From NCBI RefSeq assembly GCF_000170895.1, contig NZ_ABCS01000022.1, forward strand, positions 1 to 64,000: DNA of 64,000 nt, given 5' to 3'. A model generated the notes under the pieces. That model did not search any database and had not been told where the DNA came from. It saw only the letters and a program-made list of their open reading frames with translations. The position numbers were made by a program, and so were the translations under genes. The stretch is from Plesiocystis pacifica SIR-1. GTDB lineage: Bacteria; Myxococcota_A; Polyangia; Nannocystales; Nannocystaceae. Within the stretch, counting starts at the first letter, position 1; each line of letters begins with the position of its first letter. Of this stretch, positions 42,191 to 52,200 are shown piece by piece.

Positions 42191-43684
42191 TCAGTCGTAG
42201 GTCTCGACGCCGACCGTGCCCGTCAGCTGACCGGTGGCGACGTCGAAGATCTCGAGCGAGCTGGTCCGGACCAGGAATACGTGCGTGCCCCCGGAGACCA
42301 GGCCGTTGAGGGAGTCCACGGCGAAGATCGGGCGCAGGGTCGTCTCCCACACGCGCTCGCCCCCCTGCAGATCGAAGGCGGTGATCCGCCAGTCCTCGTT
42401 GCCCGCGCCGTAGGTCGTCACGTAGCGCCCGTTGGCGATGACGCCGAATTTTTCCTCATCACGGACCGTGGTCTTGGGCACCGAGGGGGTCGCGGCCTGC
42501 CAGCGGATCGCCTTGGTGTTCGGGTCGAAGGCGACGGCGTAGGGGACCTTGGTGCCCGGGGCCTTGTGGCCCAGCGCGACGGCCTGGTCCCCCTCGACGG
42601 CCAGGAACTCGAGCTTGGCGCCCTCGACCTCGGGGAAGGGGCTCTCCAGCTTCTTGCGCGGGTTCCGAGGGTCGCGCCGCCCCTCGCGGATGGCGTCGGA
42701 CCAGTCGCCGCCGCCCGAGGCCGCCGTGAACGCGTCGTGGCGCGAGCGGAAGCACCACTGCGGCCGGTCCTTGGCCTCGGTCAGCTCGCCGGTCTCGGGG
42801 TCGAGGAAGCTCGCGCGCTCGTCGATCTGGTGGACCCAGACCTGGGCCGGCTCGCCCGAGACGGGGGCCTCGACGACGGACTTGGGCGGGACGCACAGGT
42901 AGTCGACGACGTCGGTGAGCGAGTGCTGGTGCAGCTGCTCCCCCGAGGCGAGGGCGAACACCCGCAAGGTCCCGACGCCGTCGGTGACGATCATCGCGTC
43001 CCCGAGCACGCCGCAAAAGGACGACTGGTAGGCGCTCGAGTAGTCGCCCAGGGACTCCGTGCGCCAGCGCAGGCTGCCGTCGACGTCGTGCACCGAGCAG
43101 TACAGCGAGTCGCCCGTGCCCACGGCGCGGGTGCGCCCGACGACCACGGTCTGGCCGTCGATGGTCGCGGCGACCGGCGGCCCGGCGACGTCGTCCCACA
43201 AGATCCGCTCCCCGGTCAGCGCGCTCCCGACGTCTCCGCCGATGGCGTTGAGGCCCTCGCGGAGCTTGTCGCCGCCCACGTCGAAGCCGGCGTCCTCGAG
43301 GCTGTCGATGACCACGAAGAACACGGGCACGAGGCTGCCGATCACGGTGAACAGCACGATGCTGGTGATCAGGCAGCCCAGCCCACGGCCGCTGCGCGAG
43401 GCTTGCTTGGCCGCCCGAGCCTGGGCCCGCGCGGCGTCGGCCTGCGCCTGGGCCAGGTCGGCCTGCGCCTGAGCCTGGCGCGCGCGGGCCTGCTCTTGCT
43501 GCGCGGCGAGGATGGCCTGGGCGATCGCCTTGGGATCGACGGCCGCGCCCGCCTGGGTCTTGGCCTTGCGCGCCTGATCGAGCTGAAAGCGGCTACCGCA
43601 GTAGTCGCACTGGTACGAGCCGCAAGGTTGCTGAGGAGGGAGGTCCGCCCCGCAGCTGGGGCACTCGACGCTGATCATGTCCAT
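42191..43684 (-). CDS. Zinc-ribbon, membrane, beta-propeller protein
   Basis: A 497-residue protein. An N-terminal zinc ribbon (CPSCGADLPPQQPCGSYQCDYCGSRF) is followed by a long coiled coil of Ala/Gln/Arg (RQAQAQADLAQAQADAARAQA). One membrane helix (GCLITSIVLFTVIGSLVPVFFVV, about 100-125) follows, then an extracytoplasmic domain of repeated strands such as VVVGRTRAVGTGDSLYCSVHDVDGSLRW and TTYGAGNEDWRITAFDLQGGERVWETTL, similar to PQQ-type beta-propellers. The parts suggest a cytosolic zinc ribbon linked through the membrane to a binding propeller. No enzymatic residues are evident. ATG 43684 gives MDMISVEC; ATG 43678 is also possible. Confidence 0.65.
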   Translation of the reverse strand: MDMISVECPSCGADLPPQQPCGSYQCDYCGSRFQLDQARKAKTQAGAAVDPKAIAQAILAAQQEQARARQAQAQADLAQAQADAARAQARAAKQASRSGRGLGCLITSIVLFTVIGSLVPVFFVVIDSLEDAGFDVGGDKLREGLNAIGGDVGSALTGERILWDDVAGPPVAATIDGQTVVVGRTRAVGTGDSLYCSVHDVDGSLRWRTESLGDYSSAYQSSFCGVLGDAMIVTDGVGTLRVFALASGEQLHQHSLTDVVDYLCVPPKSVVEAPVSGEPAQVWVHQIDERASFLDPETGELTEAKDRPQWCFRSRHDAFTAASGGGDWSDAIREGRRDPRNPRKKLESPFPEVEGAKLEFLAVEGDQAVALGHKAPGTKVPYAVAFDPNTKAIRWQAATPSVPKTTVRDEEKFGVIANGRYVTTYGAGNEDWRITAFDLQGGERVWETTLRPIFAVDSLNGLVSGGTHVFLVRTSSLEIFDVATGQLTGTVGVETYD

Positions 43685-43771
43685 GGTGGTGACCGCGGGC
43701 AGTCTACCGTGCTCTTTGCGCGTTGTCCGTGCTCTGCAAATCCTCGGGCGTCGAGAGCCGTTGGCAGCGCC

Positions 43772-44002
43772 GTGTTGCCCTCGTCGCCGCAATTGCTGCT
43801 CCTGATGGTCCTGGGCCCCGCGGCCTCGCCGGAGCTGCCGCCCCGGCCGAGCGACGCGAGCGTTGCCAGCGACCCCCTCGCTGAACGAGAAGTCGCAGCC
43901 CAGGACGAGGCCCTTCACCACCGGCGCTTCGTCGCCCGCGCCCTCCACATCGAGGCCGCCGAGCTTGCCGAGACCGGGCTCTCCGAAACACCCCTCCCAT
44001 GA
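43772..44002 (+). CDS. Possible small secreted protein
   Basis: A 76-residue frame with a GTG start. It encodes a hydrophobic N-terminus (VLPSSPQLLLLMVLGPAASPE) and then a mixed tail ending ELAETGLSETPLP. The signal-like start and balanced composition are the only support; the surrounding 346-bp gap (43685-44030) shows nothing else. It is just as likely to be non-coding promoter sequence for the gene at 44031. Confidence 0.25.
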   Translation: MLPSSPQLLLLMVLGPAASPELPPRPSDASVASDPLAEREVAAQDEALHHRRFVARALHIEAAELAETGLSETPLP

Positions 44003-44030
44003 CCCCCGCGCCGAGGTCTACAATGGTCGA

Positions 44031-45626
44031 ATGCTGGTCTGGATGCGTCCTCGGAGTCGACACGCCCGGGTTGGGCTCACCTGCCTCGCGCTCGGGGCTC
44101 CGCTCGGCTGCGAGAGCCCGAGCGAGGACGGGGGCGGCGACGACGAGGCCGCCGACGCCGACGCCGACACCGACGCAGACACCGATACGGACACCGACAC
44201 CGGCGGCGAGGACCCCCTCGAGACGACCCCCCTCAACCACAGCTTCGGCACCTACGCCCTCACCCCCTTCGAGGAGATCGAGCCCTGCGCCCAGTGGACC
44301 CTCGACAACGAGGCGCCGGTCTACGTCCAGGCCGTGACCCTCAGCAACCTCGGCTACTTCCACCACTCCAATTGGTTCGTGGTCCCCGAGGACGAATTCG
44401 CCGGCGAGGACGGCTTTTTCCACTGCGGCGATCGGGGCTACACCGAGTTCGCCGCCGCCATGGTCGGCACCGTGCTCACGGCCCAGTCGACCCAGAGCTT
44501 CACGGAGACCCAGCGCACCGGCGACGGAGCCGTGATCAAGATCCCCGCGGGCTACAAGGTCATCGGCAGCACCCACATGCTCAACGTCGGCCCGGCCGCC
44601 GTCGAGACCGAGCTGTTCATGGGCCTCGAGCTCATCCACCCCAAGGACGTGCTGTCCGTGCTCACGCCCTTTCGCCTGAGCTACACCGACCTCGACATCC
44701 CGCCCCTGACCCAGAGCCACTTCACCGGCGTGTGCGACAAGTTCGGGGACAACTACCAGGGCCAGCTCGGGCTGCCCGTCGACCACAAGCTGCACTACGT
44801 CGTCCCCCACTACCACTACCTCGGCAACTACTTTCAGCTCAGCTTCATGGGCGGCGAGCACGACGGGCAGACGGTCTACGAGATCGACGGCTTCAACGGC
44901 GAGGCCAACGGCAAGACCTTCGACCCGCCCCTGGACCTCAGCGGCACCACCGGCCTCGACTTCACCTGCGGCTACGACAACTGGCGCGACGTGTCCGTGG
45001 GCTGGGGCATCGGCGATCAGGAGATGTGCGTGATGCTGGCCCTCGCCGAGTCCGAGGGCATCACCGACATGTCCGTCATCGCCGGGTCCACGGCCGTGGG
45101 CGAGCAGGACGGCGTGGTTCAGTTCGAGGGCGCGTGCAGCTACCTGGTGATCCCCAAGAAGGAAGACCAGGGCCTGCCCACGGACCAAGAGCGCGAGGGT
45201 GAGCTCTACATCCCGCCCTCGGGCAGCGCCGAGATCCCGGCCGTGCCCGAGTGCGTCGACCACGACGAGGGCGTCGCGCCGAGCGTCGAGCCCACCCTCG
45301 ACAACATCGCCGGGGTCATCTTCGAGCAGTCCTGCAGCTTCAACGCCTGCCACGGCGCGGCCACGGCCGCGGCCGGCCTCGATCTGGTGTCCCCCAACCT
45401 CGGCAACCGCCTCCTCGACCACGAGGTCCTCGGCAACCCCGGCGCGTCCCTGGTCGAGCCGGGCTCGCCGGAGAACTCCTGGCTGTACCAGGTGCTGTCC
45501 GAGTGCGAGCCCGAGAAGAGCGGCGGCGGCGTGGCCTCGCACATGCCCCTCAACTCGCCCTTTTTGCTCAACGACGAGGCCATCGCCCTGGTCCGCGAGT
45601 GGATCGCCGACGGGGCGATGCTCTGA
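44031..45626 (+). CDS. Copper type II monooxygenase-like lipoprotein with CxxxxCH tail
   Basis: A 531-residue secreted lipoprotein (lipobox near GAPLGC) with an acidic DADT/DTDT linker. The middle resembles peptidylglycine/ascorbate-dependent copper monooxygenases: YFHHSNWF near residue 110 (HH ligand pair), IGSTHMLNVG near 181, and PHYHYLGNYF near 260 (H-x-H pair). The C-terminal section (about 420-530) has CSFNACHG and a closing SHMPLNSPFLLNDEAIALVREWI, like the short cytochrome-c-type modules attached to secreted oxidases, except that the site is C-x4-C-H instead of C-x2-C-H. ATG 44031 is chosen; ATG 44043 would also keep the signal. Confidence 0.65.
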   Translation: MLVWMRPRSRHARVGLTCLALGAPLGCESPSEDGGGDDEAADADADTDADTDTDTDTGGEDPLETTPLNHSFGTYALTPFEEIEPCAQWTLDNEAPVYVQAVTLSNLGYFHHSNWFVVPEDEFAGEDGFFHCGDRGYTEFAAAMVGTVLTAQSTQSFTETQRTGDGAVIKIPAGYKVIGSTHMLNVGPAAVETELFMGLELIHPKDVLSVLTPFRLSYTDLDIPPLTQSHFTGVCDKFGDNYQGQLGLPVDHKLHYVVPHYHYLGNYFQLSFMGGEHDGQTVYEIDGFNGEANGKTFDPPLDLSGTTGLDFTCGYDNWRDVSVGWGIGDQEMCVMLALAESEGITDMSVIAGSTAVGEQDGVVQFEGACSYLVIPKKEDQGLPTDQEREGELYIPPSGSAEIPAVPECVDHDEGVAPSVEPTLDNIAGVIFEQSCSFNACHGAATAAAGLDLVSPNLGNRLLDHEVLGNPGASLVEPGSPENSWLYQVLSECEPEKSGGGVASHMPLNSPFLLNDEAIALVREWIADGAML

Positions 45627-45753
45627 CGGCCGGCCAGACTACGGGCCAGCCTTCGAGGGCTTCGGCGAAGGACGGGCGCTGACGGCCCAGTTCCCCCTCA
45701 GACCCCCCCAAAGCGTGCGCGAGGCCCCTCTCGCGCCGCGCTAGGGGACGCGC

Positions 45754-46785
45754 ATGCACGGCACCAGCCCAAGCCCCCACGACGCCCTGTTCAAGTCCGC
45801 CTTCAAAGACCCGAAAGACGCCGCCAAGCTGCTCCAGAACGTCCTCGACGAGCCCATCGCCCACGCCATCGATTGGTCGACGCTTCGCCCCGAACCCGGG
45901 AGCTACATCGACGAGACCCTCGCCGAGCGCCACAGCGACCTGCTCTTCTCCGCGTCCATCGGTGGCGAGGACGCCTACGTCTACCTGCTCATCGAGCACC
46001 AGAGCACCGTCGACCGCGACATGCCGCTGCGCATGCTCGTCTACCTGACCCGCGTGTGGCTGCGCCATCGCAGCGCCCACCCCGGCAGGGACCTCCCGCC
46101 CATCCTCCCGGTCGTGGTCAGCCACGCCCCCGGCGGCTGGACCGCGCCCGTGACCTTCGAGTCCCTCGTCCGACCCGGCCCGACGGATCTTCCCGAGCTC
46201 ACCCCGCACATCCCCCGCTTCGAGCTGGTCATCAACGACCTCACCCACCTCAGCGATCAACAACTCCGCGAATGGTCGATGCGAGGCTTCGCCACCCTCG
46301 TGCTGTGGATACTCCGCACTCGGCACGAGATCCCCGAGCTCATCGACGGCGTCTCCACGTGGCGCGACATGTTCCGCGAAGTGTTCGAGGCCCCCGACGG
46401 CGTTCAGGCGATGACGAAGATCTTCCACTACATCGCATGCATCGCGCAGCGGGTGCAGGTCCAGGAATTCCATGCCAAGCTCGATGAGCACGTACCTCAG
46501 ACGAGGGAGGTCATGAAGACGTACTACGAAGAGCTGATGGAAGAGGGGATGGCGAAGGGTCTCGCCAAGGGCCGCGAAGAAGGCCGCGAGCAGAGCCGCA
46601 TCGAGACCTTGCAAGAGACGCTCATCGACCTCCTGAGCGCGAAGTTCGACCTCCGCGAGCTCGAGCATGCCGAGCGCATCCGGTCCGCAAACGAAGCCCG
46701 CTTGCGCCGCTACATCACCCGCATCCTGACGGCCGAGACCGTCGAGGCAGTGTTCGACGAGTCCGAGCCGGCCCCCGCGGACTGA
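45754..46785 (+). CDS. Rpn-family PD-(D/E)XK nuclease (transposase-related)
   Basis: A 343-residue protein of the Rpn/PDDEXK_2 family (once annotated as putative transposase). HDALFKSAFKDP opens the domain; the nuclease core includes SDLLFSA (Asp62) and LLIEHQS (Glu81-x-Gln83). The C-terminal part is helical with a basic/acidic run (GMAKGLAKGREEGREQ) typical of the family. Rpn proteins are nucleases that promote RecA-independent recombination and occur in many copies in bacterial genomes, so this gene may be mobile. No terminal inverted repeats or target duplications are seen around it. ATG 45754. Confidence 0.85.
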   Translation: MHGTSPSPHDALFKSAFKDPKDAAKLLQNVLDEPIAHAIDWSTLRPEPGSYIDETLAERHSDLLFSASIGGEDAYVYLLIEHQSTVDRDMPLRMLVYLTRVWLRHRSAHPGRDLPPILPVVVSHAPGGWTAPVTFESLVRPGPTDLPELTPHIPRFELVINDLTHLSDQQLREWSMRGFATLVLWILRTRHEIPELIDGVSTWRDMFREVFEAPDGVQAMTKIFHYIACIAQRVQVQEFHAKLDEHVPQTREVMKTYYEELMEEGMAKGLAKGREEGREQSRIETLQETLIDLLSAKFDLRELEHAERIRSANEARLRRYITRILTAETVEAVFDESEPAPAD

Positions 46786-46811
46786 CCCGCACGCGGGCTG
46801 GCGCGTGCTCC

Positions 46812-47639
46812 CTAGGGCGCGCCGGCCCCGATCTCGAAGGCCACCTCGTGGGTCATGTCCTGGCCCGCGACGAGGTCGACGATCTTCAACTTCAGCGTGT
46901 AGCTCCCCGGCCCAGGCACGCCGAGCTCTCCCGTGATCCGCCCCCCCGCGCTCCCGGACTCGGCCTGGGGGAAGCGGATCTCGTCGGGCTCGCGCTGGCG
47001 GTAGACCTCGCGGCCCTCGGCATCGACCACGGACTTGTCGATGGTCACGTGGTGCTCGCGCAGCTGCGAGTCGAGGCCCTCGAGGGACAGCGAGTAGGCG
47101 ATCTGGCCCGGGTCCGTGGGGGCCTCGAGGGGCTCGCCCTCCGCGCCCACGAAGTGAAAGCTGGCCATGCGCAGCGAGCCCGTGTCGACCTCGAGGGCCC
47201 GCTCGACCAGGGCCTCCCAGCGCGCCTCCTCGAGGCTGAAGCCCTCGACCTTGCCGTCGACCACGGTCAGCTCCAGGCCGACCTCGCCGTGCTCGAAGGC
47301 GACGGTGTAGCGCCGGTTCACGCCCCCGACGACCGCCTCCTCGTCCTCAGCGCTCAGCGTCGGCCGCCCGAGCCAATGCAGGGTGCGGGCGAAGACCGAG
47401 AGGTCTCGCTCGCCCAGCTCGCCAGCGAGCTTCGCCGCGCACAGGTCCGCGAGGGCGTCCCGATCGCTGTCCTCGAGGGCGTCGAGGAGCGCCAGGGCCA
47501 GGCCGTCGATGGGGTCCTGGGCGTCCTCGGGGGTGGCGCTGCCCCCCTTTTCGCAAGCAGAGAGGCTCAGGGCGGAGAGGCTCAGACCGAGGCAGAGGGC
47601 GAAGGTGGACAGCCGGGGGGGCAGCGGCGGGCGACGCAT
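46812..47639 (-). CDS. Lipoprotein of unknown function
   Basis: A 275-residue lipoprotein (signal ending LSAC). Two parts are visible: a helical segment with IDGLALALLDALEDSDRDALADLCAAKL (about residues 40-70), and a beta-rich C-terminal half with GPGSYTLKLKIVDLVAGQDMTHEVAFEI, which looks like an Ig-type fold. The segment RFPQAESGSAGGRITGELGV before it may be a domain boundary. No known family is recognised. ATG 47639. It lies downstream of and on the same strand as the leucine-rich protein gene (54 bp away), so it may be the end of the same transcript. Confidence 0.55.
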   Translation of the reverse strand: MRRPPLPPRLSTFALCLGLSLSALSLSACEKGGSATPEDAQDPIDGLALALLDALEDSDRDALADLCAAKLAGELGERDLSVFARTLHWLGRPTLSAEDEEAVVGGVNRRYTVAFEHGEVGLELTVVDGKVEGFSLEEARWEALVERALEVDTGSLRMASFHFVGAEGEPLEAPTDPGQIAYSLSLEGLDSQLREHHVTIDKSVVDAEGREVYRQREPDEIRFPQAESGSAGGRITGELGVPGPGSYTLKLKIVDLVAGQDMTHEVAFEIGAGAP

Positions 47640-47692
47640 CGCGGGGATGATAGCCCAACGAGGCGCTCCCCCTGATGCTTGGTCTGCTTGGT

Positions 47693-49180
47693 CTACCCGG
47701 GCCTCGAGCTCTGGTAGCGCGGCCAGCTGCCCGCGTTGCGCATCGAGCCGGGTCCTGCGAGGCAGGCGACCCCGGGCAAGCGCTCGTCGAGCCTCGCCAG
47801 CCACGAGAGCGGTACGCGGCCGACGAATCGACACTCGCGCAAGCTGGTGAGCGTGGCGAGCTCGGCGAGCAGCCCGTCGAGCTCGCTGTCGAGCTTGGGC
47901 AGGGACTCGTCGACACGAACGACGACGCGGCGCAGCGAGGTGCAGCGCGGGGCGAGGCCGGCGCAGATATTCTCGTAGACCGCGACCGGGGACAGGTCCA
48001 AGGTCAAGGTCTCGACCTCCTCGAGCCTGGCGTTGGCGAATTTCTCGACGCCAGCGCTGTCGCAGCCGAGAGCTTTCAGCCTGAGCCCGAGGTCGAGCTC
48101 GAGGGCCACGTCCGCGTGGAGGCTGAGGTCCTCGACGCTCGAGGGGACCGCCACGCTGCCCGTGATGAAGTCGCGGATCTCGAGGCGTCGCAGCTGCGGG
48201 GCGCCGCCGAGCGTGAGCCCAGGCAGCTCGGTGTGCAGGACCAGCTCGCGCAGGCCAGGAGGGACCCGGAGCGCCCCGCCATCGAGGTGCTCGGCGTCCC
48301 ACAGGGTCAGGGCGGCGACCGAGGATGCGTGCAGCGCATCGAGCTCGTCCTCGTCGAGATAGAACAGGTCGAGGGACTCGAGGGTGACCGGCAGCGGGAG
48401 CAGGCCTGTCCCCGGCTCGTCGCGCATCAGCGAGAGCTCGCGGAGCTTGGCCCAAGACACGCCGCCGAACTCCGGCATCCCCCCCAGGAGCTCGAGCCGC
48501 TCGAGGCTCGGACCGAGCGCGGCGAGGGCCTCGAGCTCGACCGCGCCCCTGGAGATCAACGACAGCTCCCGCAAGGGGAGCCCCGCCACGTGGGCGAGGA
48601 CCCCGTCGGTCCCGGCGTCATGGACCGCGAGCTCGAAGCGCTCGAGCCGCTCGAGCTGAGCCAGCGCCTCGCCGCCGCGAGACAGGCCGTTGCGGACGCG
48701 CAGCTCGGACAGCCCGCTCAGGCGGGCGAGCGGGTCGAGGTCGAGGGGGCGCCCCCCGGTCTCGAGCTGGTGCAGGTCGAGGACCTCGAGCCCCGCCGCG
48801 TGGGTGGCGACGCCCTCGATGAAGCCCGCGATCGCGTCGAATTCGATCCGGGCTTCGACCATCCGGACGTGGCCGAGCAACCCGGGCTCCACCTCGGTGG
48901 CGAACGCGCGCTGGTCGACGCTGATCGGCAGCCCGCCCCGGAGCGTCACCGAGTGGTCGGCGAGGGCCGGCGGCCAGGCCAGGGATGGGTGAAGGCTGCG
49001 CCACCGCTGGGCCTCGCGCGTGAGCCGGCGGGACTCCGCGGCGTCGGGGCTGAGCGCCGCCGCGAGCTCGAGCGCGAGCAGCTCGCCCCGGCGGTCGCCC
49101 GCGGCCATGAGCTGATCCGCGAGCACCTCGACCTGCCCCCGCTGCGAGGGGGCGTCGGCGATCGTGGGCGGCTCGAACAC
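47693..49180 (-). CDS. Leucine-rich protein with TIGR02996-type N-terminal domain
   Basis: A 495-residue soluble protein. The first 50 residues (VEVLADQLMAAGDRRGELLALELAAA) match the repeat-companion domain (TIGR02996) that precedes leucine-rich repeats in myxobacteria and planctomycetes. The rest is a solenoid of irregular leucine-rich strands (VLDLHQLETGGRPLDLDPLARLSGLSELRVRNG, LRELSLISRGAVELEALAAL, and so on). Such proteins bind partners; they are not enzymes. The GTG start at 49180 lies 27 bp after the stop codon of pfa3, on the same strand, so it may be the fourth gene of the PUFA operon, although no functional link is known. Confidence 0.7.
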   Translation of the reverse strand: MFEPPTIADAPSQRGQVEVLADQLMAAGDRRGELLALELAAALSPDAAESRRLTREAQRWRSLHPSLAWPPALADHSVTLRGGLPISVDQRAFATEVEPGLLGHVRMVEARIEFDAIAGFIEGVATHAAGLEVLDLHQLETGGRPLDLDPLARLSGLSELRVRNGLSRGGEALAQLERLERFELAVHDAGTDGVLAHVAGLPLRELSLISRGAVELEALAALGPSLERLELLGGMPEFGGVSWAKLRELSLMRDEPGTGLLPLPVTLESLDLFYLDEDELDALHASSVAALTLWDAEHLDGGALRVPPGLRELVLHTELPGLTLGGAPQLRRLEIRDFITGSVAVPSSVEDLSLHADVALELDLGLRLKALGCDSAGVEKFANARLEEVETLTLDLSPVAVYENICAGLAPRCTSLRRVVVRVDESLPKLDSELDGLLAELATLTSLRECRFVGRVPLSWLARLDERLPGVACLAGPGSMRNAGSWPRYQSSRPG

Positions 49181-49207
49181 CCCCGGAGTATAGGCGTCGG
49201 TCCCCGC

Positions 49208-52200
49208 TCAGCGCACGGCGAGGCTCAGCCCCTCGGCCTCGTAGATGCGCTTGCCGTCGACCCACAGCGAGGCCTTGGCCACCAGGCGCTGCTCGGAGCG
49301 CTCGGTGAGCTCGAGGTCCACGACCACGAGGCGGTTCTCCGGCACGACCTGGCCGCGGTAGCGCCACAGCATCGGCACCTCGGTCGCGGCGACCTCGAAG
49401 CGCTGCCCCTTCTCCACGCCCACGCCGAGCTCGAGGGCGAGCAGGCGCAGGGCCTGGAGCATCGCGTCCATGCCGATCGAGCCGGGCTGGACCGGGTCCT
49501 GGAAGAAGTGGGCCTGGAAGTACCAGTGCGAGGGGTCGATGGACCGCTCGGCCCGGATCCGCCCGAGCTTGGCCTCGCCGCCCGCGGGCCACAGCCCGGA
49601 GATGCGATCGAGGGTCGCGAGCTTGTCGACGCCGAGCTTGCCCGCGAGCAAGCCCGCGTCCGGGTGGGCGGCGATGGTCGCCGGCACCTGCTTGGGCGCG
49701 GGGCCGGCCTCGGTCAAGGCCGCGCGCTGGGCCTCGCTCGTCGGCAGCCCGGCTTGGTTGGCCAGGGCCTCCGCCGGGAAGAAGCCGAACACCGTCGACA
49801 GGGTGTAGAGCGCCTCGCCCCCGCTGGTCCGCACCGCGACCTCGAAGGCGACGATGGTCATCGCGCCGAGGCTCGAGGCCGAGACCAGCTTGGACTCGGT
49901 GACCAGCGTGCCGATGTCCGGGCCGACCTCGGCGTGGATCACCGCGTTCTTGCCGTCGAGGTTGCGGAAGTAGAGCTCGTCGTCGTGGGCCGCCGCGAAG
50001 CCGCAGTAGCTGGCCAGCCACCCGCACGGCTGGAGCGCGACCTCGAGCAGCACGCTAAAGGCCATGGCCCCCGTGCCGCTGTCGCCGAAGTACCACGAGT
50101 CGCGGGGCACCTCGTAGGCCGCGCGCACCCGCGAGCCGACCTCCATCTTGCCGATCGCGCCCTCGACCTCGAGGATGCGGGTCATGAAGTGGTAGGGCGG
50201 CCCCGGCAGGCGCGGGACCTTGCGGCCGCCGTCGAAGGGGGCGTAGAGCGAGCCGAAGGCCCGCGAGGGCTTGCCCCAGGCGCAGGCGAGCATGGAGTCG
50301 TAGCCAAAGCGGAAGCCGTCGGGGGTCACGGCGACGGCCGGCTCGCTCGCGGCGTCGATGACGGGAGCCATGGCCTCGAGCGGCCAGTCCGGGACCAGGC
50401 GCAGGCCGATGCGCGGGCAGTGGAAGGCCTTGCGCCCGTCCACGCTGCCGAGCATGGTGGCGAATAGAGTCGGCTGCGGCCCGGCGATGAACTCGTCGAT
50501 GAACAGCTCGTAGACCATCTCCTTGGCCCCGGGCACGGCCTGGCCGCGGCACGAGAGCTTCCAGGTCTCCCCGGCGACCGGCTCGAAGCGCCAGCCGTCG
50601 CGCTCGAGGGTGCAGCCCAGCGCGGTCATGTAGATCGCCATGGCCTGCAGCCCGCCCTCGAACATCAAGGTCCCGGGCATGCACGAGTCCTCGTGGAAGT
50701 GGCCCTCGTAGAACCAGCTGTCGCGCTCGAGGGGCAAGGTGGCGCGCATGTAGCCGCGACCCCACGGACCGCCCGCGGGCCGACCGGCGCTCGCCGAGCG
50801 CCCGGGGGGCTCGAAGTGGGTGACCCGCTCGACCAGGCGCATGCGATCCGCGGCGATCGCCGGGGTCCGGGTGTGCGTGTGCGTGCGCGCGAAGGCGGGG
50901 CCGAAGGCGTCGACGGGGCGGCGATCGGCGAAGGCCACGATGTCCTCGGGGGAGAAGCTCGACTTGGGGCTGACCGCGGCCGGCGCGTCCATGCGCGGGC
51001 CGGCCTCGCTCGCCGTCGGCGGGCCCTCGGAGGGCTCCCACAGCACGCCGGCCGAGTTGTCGAGCTCGTCGTAGGTGAAAAAGCCCGCCTGCCCGTGGCG
51101 GACGCTCATGCGCACCTCGCCGTTGATCCGGCAGTCGTAGTGGAAGAAGAACAGGCGCACGTCGCCGTGGGCCGCGTGGCCGTCGACGTAGATGTCGTAC
51201 TGGAGCACGTCGCCGGGCTTGGGCAGCGGCCCGTAGCTGGTCAGCTCGCAGCCGAGCAGGCGATAGACCCGCTCGCCCTGGTTGAGCAGGTCGGCGCCGA
51301 GCCAGGAGATCAAAAACAGGTCGGCCTGCCCCGACTCCACGAAGATGCCCGCGGGCATGCGGCCGTCGTGGAGGTACCACGAGTCCGACTTCACGTCGGT
51401 CTCGGTCCAGCAGGTGCCCAGGCCCATCTGCTTGTTGGCCAGGTCGATGGGGTCGCCGGTGATGCCCGTGACCCGATCGGCCAGGAGCAGCGGCGGGCAG
51501 GGCATGCGGACCTGGCGGGCGTGGCGGTCCTGGGGCGTGAAGGCCTCGCCGAAGAGCGTCGAGATCTTGCCTCGGGCGTGGACGATGAGCTGCTCGCGGT
51601 CGAAGCTCGGGCCCACGGGGGCGGGCGCCGGCTTGGTGTTCTGCGGCAGGGAGCGGCGCGGCTTCGCGGTCGCGGTCGCGGGCTTGGCGGCCTTCGCTGC
51701 CGGCTTGGCCACCGCCTTCGCAGCTGCCTTCACGACGGGCTGGGGGCGCGCGGGGGCGACCTTCGTCGCGGTCGGGGTCGCGCCGCGGAGGTAGACGGTG
51801 CCGCGGGTCACGGGCGGGAGCGCGGGGGCGGGGAGCATGCGTTGCATGGCGGACTCGGGGCTCGGGCGGGGCACGGACACGCGCGCCCAGTGGCTGGGGT
51901 AGGTGAAGGTCTTGCGGGGGCGCTTGCCGGGCGCGCGGCTCGGCTCGGCGGGGGGCTGGGGCGCCTCGGCCTCGAGCCGGGACGTGAGCGCGCCGAGCTC
52001 GAGCTCGACGCCCGCGACGTAGAGCTGGGCCGCGGCGTCGCAGATCTGCACGAGGGAGCTCTCGCGGTAGCGATCGAGGGGCACGGAGAGGTGCTCTCGC
52101 CCGCGCAGCGCGGCGCCGATCCACTTGCTGCACCCCGACAGCGGCCCGTGCTCGACGAACACGCGCACGCCGTCGGCGTAGGCCCGCTCGATGAGCTTGG

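Noticed and set aside
41345..44002. An 885-codon open frame on the plus strand over the regulator, Spy-like and propeller genes
   Set aside because: It runs opposite several well supported minus-strand genes and has shadow composition. Only its last 76 codons, in a real gap, were kept as a weak candidate.
43704..45542. A 612-codon minus-strand frame opposite the copper-monooxygenase-like gene
   Set aside because: The plus strand has a signal peptide, acidic linker and copper-ligand motifs; the opposite frame has none.
45754..46785. The Rpn-family gene as a complete insertion sequence
   Set aside because: No terminal inverted repeats or target-site duplications were found; Rpn proteins are stand-alone nucleases and not classical transposases.
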